Assembly: GCF_000003815.2 (NCBI RefSeq)
Contig: NC_049984.1
Location: 17,830,751 to 17,894,750, forward strand
Direction: 5' to 3'
DNA from: Branchiostoma floridae
Taxonomy: Eukaryota > Chordata > Leptocardii > Amphioxiformes > Branchiostomatidae
DNA: 64,000 bases
This document shows, in pieces, positions 1-12,000 of the stretch (within the stretch, counting starts at the first letter, position 1; every line of letters starts with the position of its first letter). Below the pieces are notes generated by a model. The model was not told the DNA's origin. It saw only the letters and a list, made by a program, of their open reading frames with translations, and searched no databases. A program made the position numbers and the translations under genes.

Positions 1-195
1 GTTTAGGGGATGACGATCTTCCCTTATGTTGTCAGTGAAGCTGGTAAATCAATGAAATATATACTGGGTTCTTAGCTACGCAACCAATTATGTGATAAGG
101 AATTGTAGCATTATGCCTTTAAGAAGGTAGTTGAAAGTTGCAGAAACTTTGTCAGATAAAATCATTTTGGTTGTGTTATTGGGTAGATAAGAATA

Positions 196-394
196 NNNNN
201 NNNNNNNNNNNNNNNNNNNNNNNNNNNNNNNNNNNNNNNNNNNNNNNNNNNNNNNNNNNNNNNNNNNNNNNNNNNNNNNNNNNNNNNNNNNNNNNNNNNN
301 NNNNNNNNNNNNNNNNNNNNNNNNNNNNNNNNNNNNNNNNNNNNNNNNNNNNNNNNNNNNNNNNNNNNNNNNNNNNNNNNNNNNNNNNNNNNNN
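196..394. other. Assembly gap (199 N)
   Basis: This is a run of N, so no sequence can be read. The flanks (1-195 and 395-489) are AT-rich, and I see no gene, splice pattern or repeat boundary in them. Confidence 0.99.
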
Positions 395-695
395 CTTTCT
401 AACCCATTTCCACCAGATGAAAGTATACAGTGGAGCATCTTTGTTCTTCCCTTTAATGTTTACTTTGAAAGAAATTTCTTGAGCTACACTACTCTCATGT
501 CCCTAATAAACATACCTTCCGGAATAAACATACCCCCCGGACAAATCCTCAATATCTAATAAACATACCCCCCGGAATAAACATACCCCCCGGAAAATTA
601 CCAAATTGACAAGTATTTAACTGTGTCCATGCTATTTCTGTCCAAAGAAAAGAAGATGATAAGCAGGTAGGTTCTTTTTATTTATTTATGCCTAA

Positions 696-1063
696 GGCCA
701 CACCAATTTAATTTCTTGGTTCACGGATTTTTTCATAAAAAATATGGAGCGAAAGGGCGAAATAAAAATAAAAATAAAAATTGTAAAATGGTTGGGGTAA
801 AGGTAACGGCTAATCCAAAACATAAAGAAAAAAAGTTTTCAACTTGAAAAAAGTACAAAAACACTATTATTGTACAGTAACAGCACCTGTACCCACACTT
901 TAAGGAGCTTATAATATAAAGGCTAATTTGCTACACCAGAAAGCTGGTGAATGGTTTCATTAATAGTGAAAATTTGCTGAGTGGTAATTTTTATTTTTAT
1001 TTTTTTTTTCCAAAAAATAGGAGCGAGCGAATCCGTGAACCAAGAAATTAAATTGGTGTGGCC
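696..1063. mobile_element. MITE, family B copy 1 (Harbinger-like)
   Basis: Terminal inverted repeats begin GGCCACACCAATTTAATTTC at 696 and end with the reverse complement at 1063. Both sides are flanked by the trinucleotide TAA (693-695 and 1064-1066), which looks like a 3-bp target duplication as in PIF/Harbinger elements. The inside is AT-rich with AAATAA runs and has no coding capacity. Further members lie at 60651-61007 and, more diverged, at 58570-58924. Confidence 0.75.
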
Positions 1064-1312
1064 TAAGAACCACATCAGTTGTATAAATAATGAGCTGAAG
1101 AACTATAACAGATATCTTGTTCGAATTATGATGTTTTCTCCATTTTGTAATAAAAGGTACAGTGAAACCCGCCTTATGAGTAACCTGAGTATAGGTCCCA
1201 CTTGGCCATTTCGGTCAGTTTTCGTCGGTCCGTTGGATTTTTTACCTAATCATTAAGAAATAGTCTATAGCGGTCACCTGTCGAATGCGGTCGCGGCCAG
1301 ACGATTTTCGGT

Positions 1313-3027
1313 CCGGTGTGAAGCTAAATCCCTGCGCCGCCAAATACGTGAGAGGTCAGGTACTGCGGCTGCGCAATGCAGGAGAGGAGCAAGTATTTCG
1401 CAGCGAAGATTACTATGGCAACGACCTTTGTAAAAGCTAACAGATGTTTTGTAGTAGCCGATTCGACAAACCTGTATATTGAAAAACCTATATTTCAACA
1501 ACTTTCCTTGTTTTAAATTCAACTGACTATTTCACAATTTAATACTATATGAATACATGCATTTAAAGGGAACCTTTCAAATGAGCTATTTGCCTTCATT
1601 GATTTCATGGGATTGAAAATTGGGACACTCCATAGAGACCCCTAGGAATCCTTAAGATAATGATATGCAGCGGGAAAACATGGCACTGTTTTGGCGCACA
1701 CCACAGCAGCAATCCTAAAGATAATGATATGCAGCGGGAAAGCATGGCACTGTTTCGGCGCGCACCACAGCAGCAATCCTAATATAAAGATAATGAATGA
1801 ATGGAGACCTTCATTTTACATACATACCCACTGTGTTCAGTACAGGTCGCAACAAGAGATACATGAAGTTAGTATGTTGAAAATATATGATATGCTTTAT
1901 AAGTAAAGGTATGTCTAAATTCATAAGGAATATGAATTTGCCTATATTACTTAGTTGTATGAAGTGGGATAATGATATGCAGCGGGAAAACATGGCACTG
2001 TTTTGGCGCGCACCACAGCAGCAACTTAGTCGTAGTGTTCCGATATAAGAGCCATCAGAAACGGTTACAGCAGGGAAATAAAATATATGTTTGTGACTTT
2101 ATTTGGCTAGCAAAGCGTGTAAAAATGAGCAAATCAGGGCCAGTGTATGACTCTGACCAGATCACCACTTCTGGTCACACGCCGAGCAATGGCGGAAGGA
2201 CGGTCGTTATATCATATCATATCAGGTATCAGAACAATATAAGAAGAATAGACCCCGATTTGGACCAAGGTGAACGAACTGGCCACCATCTGCATAATGA
2301 ATTATAATTGGCGCCCCTCAACTATATTATTACTCTATTTTTAGTCACACAAGGCAATAAAAGAAGTTGATCATAATTCTTGGTCTAGTGCACAAGTGTG
2401 TGTTTTCAGAGGATTATTCTTGTAAGTGTCTATCGTCTATCATGTGCTGACCTGTCATATTCAAATGTAACTTTTTCAAAGAATCATTCTAGGTTGAATT
2501 ATGACGGGTAACAGTTATAAACGTTACTGATCTTTAGATCCTCTCCGTTTTATCTAAAACGGAAAAGAAAATAGAACACAACAAAATTGTGCCCATAGTA
2601 AATATATTGATATATGAGCTGCTAATGCACTGCTTACAAATGCTTTGTATATCAGTCCAAATTAGGTGCTATGCTCTGTGAGGCTATAAAAGGTCATCAG
2701 AGGTGACCTGTGGTTTCGGTGTCATTACTATTAAATAAATCAATACGATTTAGACGCTAAAATGGACGACCAATCCTTTTTCTTCAGTGAAATTGTCCAT
2801 AACTTTAGCTTTGTATTGATTGGATTGAAATATTCTAAAGTAATCATTGTATTTAGTGTTACCATTTAGCCAATCAAAATATATGTCATATTCGAAACCC
2901 CCATGCACACCGTGTATCTCAGGTATTTGGCACGGTGCACAAATTTGGCGCTTGTATCTGCCAAATCAATGCTAGCGCACCTGACCTCTCACGTATTTGG
3001 CGGCGCAGGGATTTAGCTTCACACCGG
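1313..3027. repeat. Perfect 49-bp inverted repeat, about 1.6 kb apart
   Basis: Positions 1313-1361 and 2979-3027 are exact reverse complements over 49 bases (CCGGTGTGAAGCTAAATCCC and onward). The motif TAGCGGTCACC occurs beside each arm (about 1268 and 3048) in the same orientation. The spacer is not an ORF. It contains three copies of a roughly 60-bp GC-richer motif (1658-2024). This is probably a terminal inverted repeat pair of a non-autonomous element nested in a larger one. Confidence 0.7.
1658..2024 (+). repeat. Three copies of a roughly 60-bp direct repeat
   Basis: The motif GATAATGATATGCAGCGGGA, followed by AAACATGGCACTGTTT, a GGCGCGCACC-type segment and CACAGCAGCA, occurs at about 1658-1715, 1719-1780 and 1969-2024. 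The first two copies are adjacent. The third is separated by about 190 bp of AT-rich sequence. The copies differ at only a few bases. The reading frames across them are short, so the repeat is probably non-coding. Confidence 0.75.
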
Positions 3028-3030
3028 CCG

Positions 3031-4257
3031 CTATGCCAACACTGCCGATAGCGGTCACCGGCGCGGCGCGACTGGCGGGGTTCACTTTTTTCAATTTCTG
3101 CACTACATCAGCAAAATGTAGGCTCAAATTAGACGATTTACGAAGGAAACGTTGAATAAAGAAACATTATACAAAATTATGTGATTTTATGCGAAGTTTT
3201 TCCACCAAAGTGGTGTTGAATTCACGCGGCGTTTTTTCTCGTCTCAGACTCTTTGCACTCTACGTATACCCTTCTCTACATCGTCATATCTGTGCAAACT
3301 GGAAGACTATATGGACAGATTTTACAAATAGACCGTCCGTTCATGTATCTGATGTTTTAGGTTCTTGAAATGCATGTACGCTGTCACAATTTTCGTATTC
3401 CGCGGGCCAAAAATGGAAATCTCCGTCTCCGGTAATTTTCCAAGATGGCGTCAGCAGCAGATAAACAAGGTCACTAGGGGTCAGTGGGCGACTCCATTTT
3501 TCCAAGGTAAAATGTCGCAACAAGAATTCTCATGTGTAGCATGAAATACAGTGATTACGGTATAAAAACGATTAAAATCTATTACATGAAACTTTTTTAT
3601 GTGAAAACTAGACTAAGGCTGATTTTTGCCGGGGAAATAAGCCTACGTAGAGAAAGTTTATTTCGACGTGACCTTCTCGGCATAATGGCACATGCATCTA
3701 CAGAGGAAAGTGTTTGTGGCGGTTTGAAGCTTAGAAATGATTATGAACTTGCTGTTTTTACCGACGAATTCCTGCCGTTTTGGAGAATATGCGGCGTCAA
3801 AACTCATATCACAAGGGAAACGAAGTTATAGTTGTTATTTTTACGTCCAGTATTTATTATGTGAACGAATCACTCTTCCGCCTCGCTGACGAAAGAGCAT
3901 GGAACCACAAGACCGGAAATTCCCCGTGCAAGGTGCTGGTTTACGATGTAAACAGAAACTGTAAACTACTACTAAATTAAAACTAAAAGTTATTTATGTA
4001 AAAATTGTATTTCAAAACGTCAGTGCGGTATCTTATTTTCCCCCAAGAACAACATTTACTTCGTAGCGTCATAGCGAGATGGAACGACATCACCGAAAGT
4101 GTACCGCGTACGCGGGTCAAAACGCGGGGAAATCCGCGCTGTTTCGCCCGACAAATAGTGAATTTTGAGCAAAAATACCGCGGAAATATGGGCAGAAACC
4201 CAAAAAACTTCAATTCTTTGAGGATCCTGGCTTAGCAAAGCCCCAATTTTCAGAAAA
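3031..4257. other. No gene recognised
   Basis: Part of the repeat-rich block upstream of CDT1. Short open frames exist (for example 3532-3831 and 4005-4235), but none has a recognisable family, splice context or codon pattern. Confidence 0.5.
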
Positions 4258-4812
4258 AAAATAAACGTACCGTCCAAAATAAGAACGTACCGGGTGGATT
4301 GTGAGGCTGAAAAAAATAAACGTCCCGGTACGTTTATTAGGGACATGAGAGTATTGGAACAATGGGAAGGATAAGTGCATACATTTGCCTGCTTTGGTTG
4401 AAAGGTTTTTCATTATGGTAGCATTTTTAGGATAATGTTAGAGTATGTTGATCCCTTTAACTGTAAGGCGCTCCCCCAGTTTCAAGTTCAATTGCACAGA
4501 CTTATGAAATTCCTGCATTTGCTATAATTGAAAGGATGACTTTTCTAAAGTTTGGCTTTGTGTTGGAGTTAAGTTTCAGCAGATGTCACCCCTAATATAC
4601 TGAACTGTGAGGCTCTGGGCTAATCTGTATGTAAACTGTTCCCACATGTTCAAGTTCAGTCGGAAATGTCAGCCTGATGACGCCATAGCGAGACCCCGGG
4701 GTTAATTCGCATCAGAGCAGATGCGGCAAGGCCTAGGGTCACCGAACCGCATATGTTTTACTGGGAAATTGTGGGGAATTTCTGGCTAAAGTTGTGCTTC
4801 ACCTTAAAGTTT

Positions 4813-5323
4813 CAGGGCTGGAAATTACACCCGAATACAGTACATTTGATGTCCGCTGAGGTGGTGTAAGTGTTCAGTAACAAAATCTCATCAGTAGATT
4901 GAACAAATTTCATTGGTGAATTAGTGTGTGCTGTAAGTTTTGTTTGTTTCATTGCCTCTGAAATCACACTTTTGCATCATGGATCGTACCGTATTTGATT
5001 TACATAGACTCAGTCATAGTTCATACAAATCCAGCTTTATTCTCTCAACAATATCTATCCGCTAGTAGAAAGATGGATGTAAAATTGGACTAATCCATTT
5101 ACTGGGTGTAGAAATACATTATTTAAAGGTTTTGTTTCCTGTACTGATTGTCACCACTGAAATTGAAATGACTTTCTAGACTTTTGATCTGATGATGTTT
5201 TCTCCAACAAAAGTCCTCTTTTCCGACAAAAGATACAGGTATATATGATAATTGTGGTGAAAATTATTTTTCATGTTACAGTGTACAGTGTAGGTATGCA
5301 AAAAAATACTATTTCGAGCCCTG
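4813..5323. mobile_element. hAT-like MITE
   Basis: It starts CAGGGCTGGAAATTACACC at 4813 and ends TACTATTTCGAGCCCTG at 5323. The outer bases are inverted repeats of the CAGGGCTCGAAAT type, typical of hAT termini. No transposase frame is present. A related but longer element lies at 40316-41082. The 8-bp flanks do not match convincingly, so the boundary is approximate. Confidence 0.55.
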
Positions 5324-6087
5324 ACTTCAATCATAGAGTGCACTGACCCCATCACAGTTTGCTGTTAGGCTAATTTGTGTGAGGAATGTGTTAACCTCTG
5401 CGTGGTGAAGTTAACTATCAGGCTGATGTGGTATGGAACATGCTGACCCCTGCAACACATTACAGGAGCTGATAGATTAATTAGTGTGGGCAAGGCCATA
5501 ATTACTGCTAGCCTCAGCTGTATGTGGTTGTCTTTTTAGCCAGTTAATGTTTTCACTTCAAATTGTCAGGCGTTGCGGCAGTTGTGTGAGGTTACGTCAG
5601 GTGGTGGGAGAAACAGATAACGAGATGATGTTCAGTAAATCGCGTGTTTCTCGCCTAACCTCTGGTGACCTAAGAGGAATCATTAAAATAAGATAAAACA
5701 GTCATCCTCAACTAAGGTGAAGCATTATGTTTTTCAAGTAGCTAGTAGTGGACTTTTGGTTTCAAAGACAAAAATACTTGCTGTTGCGTAGAGATACACA
5801 AAAATATCGAAAAAGAAATTATCATGTTACTATATATGATGAGTATGATGAGTATGAATAAGCATGGGTTTTAACAATATGTTCCCTTTATTGTCTTACA
5901 TGTTTCTGTATTGTGTTGGAAGAAATTGTATGTTTCTGTATTATTCATACCTGTGATATATGTTTTTCTTTGGGTATGCTCTCAATGTTATGTCATACTC
6001 CTGCATAGCAATGATATAATTCTGTAAAAAATAAAACATTATGTCTATAAGTATTCTTACCTAGTTTTCTATCCTTTTCTTTATAAG
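5324..6087 (+). other. Region upstream of the first visible CDT1 exon; no gene seen
   Basis: It must hold intron or 5' flank of CDT1. I looked for a first exon encoding a start methionine and a PIP-box (QxxVTDFF-like) and found none here or further upstream. No other feature is supported. Confidence 0.4.
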
Positions 6088-9000
6088 TCTCAGACTAGGA
6101 GCAGAAGATCCTCAGGTGTTCATGAACTACAGAGAAGACTTGCCCGTGTGCAGGAGGAAGCTGCCAAGGTCAAGGCCAAGGAGAAGACTATGACACGAGC
6201 AGAGGTAAGGACAGGCTTTTAGCTAGGATTTTATTACCGCTAGTTCACCTTTATCCGTGGGGTAACCTATGTCTGTTGTTTTTCAAAACAGGGTATTTAG
6301 GCACATCAAGCCGACAGGTGGTAGTTTTAAAATGCACTATACTGAAAATATCGCAATTTGAAACAAAGGTCCGTCCAATGTGTTATCCCCCGATACCATG
6401 TTTTTAAAAGCAACGGATATAGGTTACCCAACGGATAAAGGTTTTACCGTTATAGGGGGTCCAAATTTCTTGGTGAGTCATGGTAAGTGATACAGGCTTG
6501 AGTATCTTAGGAGGGTCTGGGGACATCCACCTTCCATGATGCAGAGGTCTAGTGCATTTGAAGTTAAAATGGTGCATACTAAGGTATCCTTATAACATTA
6601 CTGTCAGAGTCTTCAACTGTGACCATGGTGACCTGTTAGCAACCCTGGTCAATCAGAATTTTATGCTTGTCAGAGGCTGTGCTCCCCAGTGTAAGGGCAT
6701 GTCCAATTTCTTATTACATTTATTTTTAGAACAGCCAGGTCTAAAATGACAGTCTCAAATGAGTCTGAAATAAGGGCCTGGTCTAAAATGACTGGACTCA
6801 TTTCTGGCTAAAGCCTGGGTGAGGACACACATATGGAGCAGTTAAAATTGCATATCAATTTATTTCTAATATTTATTCCTCAGGTTGACTGATTTTCAAG
6901 GAAGTCAAAGTCCATACAAAAACATATGAATAACAATGATATGAAAGTAAATTTATATATAAAAACATAATCAACTCATATTTAACATACATATGGGGTC
7001 TACTGCAAGTCTTTTCATTTCTTATGTGTTTTTAAGTGACTGCAAAGTCTTCAAACAGCAAGCACATTGAATTCAATCTTAATTTAACCAACATCACAGA
7101 CACGCTGTGTCTGAATTGCGTTGTTCTTACAATTTCTAGGTAAGCACATATCCATCATTAAAAGTTTTCAAACACTCCCAAATCCTTTATTAGCGTCATT
7201 AAGATAGATTCACGATCATTAACACATCACATTCTTATTATCTTAATTCAAGATTAGAAGACTTCCGTGCTGTTGCACAATATGATGATGATGTACAATA
7301 TACGGTAGACATAACTCGAAAAGTTTACTGAAACTGAGAAATGGTAATGACTGATTAACTTAATATTCAACAGTCTTCTTGCATTGTTTCCACTTGTGCT
7401 ATTGATTTTTACCCTGCTGCAAAATTTACAGTTGAAATTTATTCCTCCAGTTTCTGTGAAGCTGATTAGAAACGCAATATTCCAGAACTTTTGGTCAGTC
7501 AATCGATAGTCTTAAGTTTGCAGAGCCCAATCAGCCTTGGTTGATTTGTCCAGAGTCCCAGTTGAGGGTCTAAGGTCATTGTAATGAAACATAGATGTCA
7601 CGAAGCAGACACGCAAATCTATAATACATCTGTGTGGGCTGCCTTCCAACATCTGCTGGGATTTGTGGTGGAACATGATTAAACATGAACAATGTGATTA
7701 AAAGGTAACAATCTCACAGCCCTTTAGCCTGGATACCAGACTGTTTCCAGGGCCTATACAGACCAACTGAGTTAGACACTGCACGACAGATATTGGGATG
7801 GGGCTGGGGGTCTGGAATCAAGGCTAATGACCTTTTAGAAGGCCATAGGGGCAGTGGGTTGTATTATCGATGGCATATTATTGGATAAGCCCTTGGACTT
7901 CTGGACAGTATGGCAGAGCAAGAAAAGTTTTGGAAAGTGCCTTTCCCAATAAAAGTGCCTGGCCCAATACAGGAATTCAACCTCTTGGTTCAAAGTCAGC
8001 TAAATTAACTCATGGGCATTTTAAAGGATAAAATGTTGCATCATGTTGAGCTTTGGTCATTCTTTACAGTAACAATAAAAACTGTTTCTTGTTCCAGCTG
8101 CGAGAAAAGCTGATAAAGTCCGGACAGTTGTCTTCTCTTCAACAACACATGAAGTCTATGCAGGAGGGGGCAGAAAAACTTAAAGCCGACAAGTCTAAAC
8201 AGAAACAGGTGCAATCAAGCTCCAGCAAGGAGGCAACAGAAGAAAGGTATGACACAACACAGTAACGAATATTGTCTCTGAATATCCATTCCTTTTTTTC
8301 TAAACACTGAGCATACATTCTTACCAGAATAAGTTGATAGATTAATTAAAATGAGAAATTGCTGAATTTGTGAACCAGCTGCTGCAGTTTTTGTGTGAAC
8401 AGCTAGGTGTCACCCATAGTGTAGAATGTAGTTTCCTGTCATCTGTTTCGTTATCTTGTGATTACATGATTGAATAGTACAAGTACAGTCAAACCTGCAT
8501 TTAAACCACCTGGCCATTGTGACTAATTTCTGGTGGTCGATTATATTAATTTTTCCCATTGATTAAAGCAGTAACGGTTCTATCTGTAGTGCCCACCAAT
8601 ATATAGCCAATTTATTCAGATTCCTTTAGTGGCCACTATATGTTTGACTCCACTGTGTTTGGATGTCAATTTAAGTTTTATGTTCTATGTCGACCTGCAT
8701 GTACCACTGTATAAATGCTGATGCTGTAAGATTAATGCAGAAATGTTTGCGGTGGTTTTATGTTCACGATTTTTGTTTTGGCTACTTCACTGTGAACTTA
8801 AAACCACAGTGAACCACTTTCCATTGTAGTATGTGACTACAATCGCTACCGTGAACTTAAAAACAGCGAACACTCCATTTTCCCTCTACCATGAAATTAA
8901 ATCCCTATCAACGAAAATGCATTTACAGTATCAAATTCTGCCATTTCAGCAGTGACCACCAGGTGGCGCCAGCGTATGTGCGACACCACCACCTCACCAC

Positions 9001-12000
9001 CGCGGTGCCTCCCCCGCCGGCGTCCCTCGGCCTGCCGTACCAGTACAAGCTGCTGGCGGAGATGTTTCGCAGCATGGACACGGTGGTCAGCATCCTGCAC
9101 AACAGGGAGGAGCTGGCCACCTTCCAGAAGCTGAAGAACGCTGTGCAGGAGATGTGCCGCAAGTACGCAGCGAATCAACGTTTACTGCCAGGCCTATCCC
9201 TAAACAATGGAAGAATAGTGCAGCAAAATCTTGTTGTTATCTAAGCCCTGCATTGTGAATTATCAAATTCAGTTAATTTTGTATTTTAAAAAACTCCTCA
9301 AAATCTGCATAGTTTGGCCTAAGTTTCACTCTCCATAGTTCAAACAGCACTATATCGCTTTGAATTTCTGGGGAGGGTCCTGGTTGCTAAATCATTTGTG
9401 ACAAAGTACAGTGTGAGTTCTATGGTCTTTTACAGTCAGGGGATCCAGTATTGAGATCAACCACAAACACACAATGCATACACACACATGACTAAGGGGT
9501 TCTAGAAGCTCATTTAGATTTGACAGAACAAACATTGATACCCATCTCCATTAAACATTGTTTAAAATTTAGACAAATTTTAGAATTCCAGATATGTTGT
9601 TCAAGAAGATCTACCATTGATTAGATTAGACTTACATGAATAATATAGGTTCTGGAACAAAATTTATGGTTTGTGTACAAAAACTAGATGTTTGTCTAAG
9701 TTATGTAATGTGTCTATCCCGTGTTTGTTGCATAGGAAGTTTGAAAAACACCACATGGGACAGATCAAGACCGTGTTCCCATCGGCGTACGTCTTCCGCC
9801 AAGAGAAGGTCAGCCAGTGCTGGCGGAGTCAGGGAGACAAGAAGACGCAGTACGAGCTGACGGTGCAGGCCAACCTGGATGGCCAGCCCAGCGGAGACAC
9901 AAGTGCCTCAGGAAAGCCTGTGCCCCAGGCTAGAGCATCCTTCTCCTCCTCACAGTTGATAAACCGGAGGAACATCTTCCAGACCAATCTGGTCGGCATT
10001 GTGAAGGAGAACCATAGGGTGAGCAAGAACATTTGTTTGTTTGTAAGACATGAACCAATGTAGGAGTAACTCCTCCAAGACTTCATAATCAAATCCTAGG
10101 GGCAAGTTCGCATTATTAGAATGAAAATATGTCTTGTGTGGTAACATGACGATATCCGTTATACTTTATTTGTTTTTATTTTTTATTTTTATTCGCATTC
10201 GTTTTTCGAGCATTGGACAAGAAGCTCACAATGAGTTTATGGAGGTCTTCTGCTCTGTATTACATACAATGACAATCAAAAGTAACAAAATTGAGATTAT
10301 AACGAAACGTATAACTTAAGATGACTTGAACATAAACGTCATTTTGCAACATAAGAATAACATAAATACTAACAACAAAAACGGGCTAAAGCGCATACAA
10401 GGCTGGCATTGCCAATCAATTTCAAATCAGATTAAATAAATCTTCCGGTCATTTTGATAAAATTGAAAACATAGTCAAAGATGTTACAATTTATCGAGTG
10501 TGGGAGGAAAGGGCTGCCCATAGTGAGAAGGGTGCATAAAGCATTGTCAGATGAGTTAAGGGGGTCAGGCGAGAGTAATTCTTCTGGGTTTAAACGGGAT
10601 ATGGAGTGCAACATATGAATCCTTTCGATGTTGTATAGTTCGCAGTGCAACAAGTAGTGCTCAGTTGTCTCGTTTGAATTCCCACATTCACAAGTAGGGC
10701 TAGTTATACAATGGTGTTTGAATTTATACTTTGCTGTATGTCTTACAAGTTGAAAGACCATGGTCAGCATCGGGTATGGCTAAATAGTCCTATTCGAGAA
10801 TGACAATCTCTGTCACATAATTCATATCTGTTAGTTTACTCAGTTCTGTGGCGAAGTTCTTTTCTGCTGATCAGCTTTTCTTCTGCACAAGTCTAGCTTC
10901 CCTTACCAATTTATTAATAGCTTATGTCACTGGTTAATTGCTTAGGTACACCAATTTGCCCTGGACATTATCTGACCACTTTTATTCCCTCCCTGTCACA
11001 TATAGAGGTTTATCCAGACCCTAGCTCCCTCCCCATCTGTGTCTGATGACGCCCTGACCAAGTGGCATCCCAAGTTCCCGCTGGATAAGGTACCAGACAT
11101 CGAACCGTCCCCACTACCGCTGCCACCCAACGTACAGAAGTACTCCACTGCTCAAGACGTCTTGGACCAGGCCAGGGGGAAAATCCTCCCCAGGGTAAGG
11201 AGTTCTGTTAAAATAGCTGACTCAGATTTGCTCATCTGTGACTTACTTTTGACTAGTGCTGTATGTCTCTGTAGTTCTAGCAATGACTGCAAGGTGGGGT
11301 ATGTAACTTAGCTTTGTCATCCAAAATGTTCCTTTTTTGTTTGAAACCTTACAACGTAGGTGGAGAAGGCACTACAGAAGGTTGCACAACTCTCCCCCAA
11401 GGAGACAGGAAAGACCAAGTCCAACACTCCAACATCTGTCTCCACCCCTGCTAACAAAGGTGCACCACTGAGTCTACTGGAGAGGGTAGGTATCATTCTA
11501 GCCTGACTAAAATCACGCTCCTTGTGGCCGGCCCTATTGTTGCTGCCACCTAGAAGGGGGGTCATTAACCCCACCCACTGAGAGATTGTGTAAACACAGG
11601 CTAGGTGTCATTCATAGGAAATGTCAACTCAGTTATCACTGCTTGTCATAAAGATGAAAGAAGAAAATGATGCTGATGTAACTTGATAGGTTAACCTTCA
11701 GTCTGCAAAGGTAGCCAAAGGCACCAAGTTTGTCTTGGTTGTGGGGTTAGGCAGCATGGAGAAGGTTAACGTGTTAGTCTCTTCTACTTATTTCTATCCC
11801 TGTCTGTTATAAGTCTCCACTTATAAAAAAAGTTTTTCATAATTTCTTTATGACTCGTGTGAATCATAATTGTCATGAAAATTGCCAGGAACTTGAAAAT
11901 TGAAACTTTAATTTTTCAAGTTAAACATAGATCTACGCTGTCAACCTTGTCATGTATTATCATGATAAGAGAAAGAAAAGATGCTGATATGATTGAATTG

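Larger units (their letters stand above)
490..4353. mobile_element. Composite inverted-repeat element, about 3.9 kb
   Basis: The left end reads TACTCTCATGTCCCTAATAA-type sequence from about 491. The right end (4327-4353) is its reverse complement, ending GGACATGAGAGTA. Both ends also carry short degenerate repeats of ATAAACATACCCCCCGG or ATAAACGTACCG type (500-597 and 4258-4345). I infer one DNA transposon or a nest of several: an inner 49-bp perfect inverted repeat and an independent MITE (696-1063) lie inside. No transposase reading frame is visible and no target duplication is clear, so superfamily is unknown. No host gene is recognisable in the interval. Confidence 0.5.

Noticed and set aside
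1658-2024. CRISPR-like array
   Set aside because: Repeats are too long and irregularly spaced, and the DNA is plainly eukaryotic.
3511-3541. CDT1 first exon starting ATGTCGCAACAA
   Set aside because: It reaches a stop after ten codons, has no PIP-box and no donor in the needed phase.
9950-10147. Minus-strand frames over CDT1 exon 4
   Set aside because: Antisense shadows of a confidently assigned coding exon.
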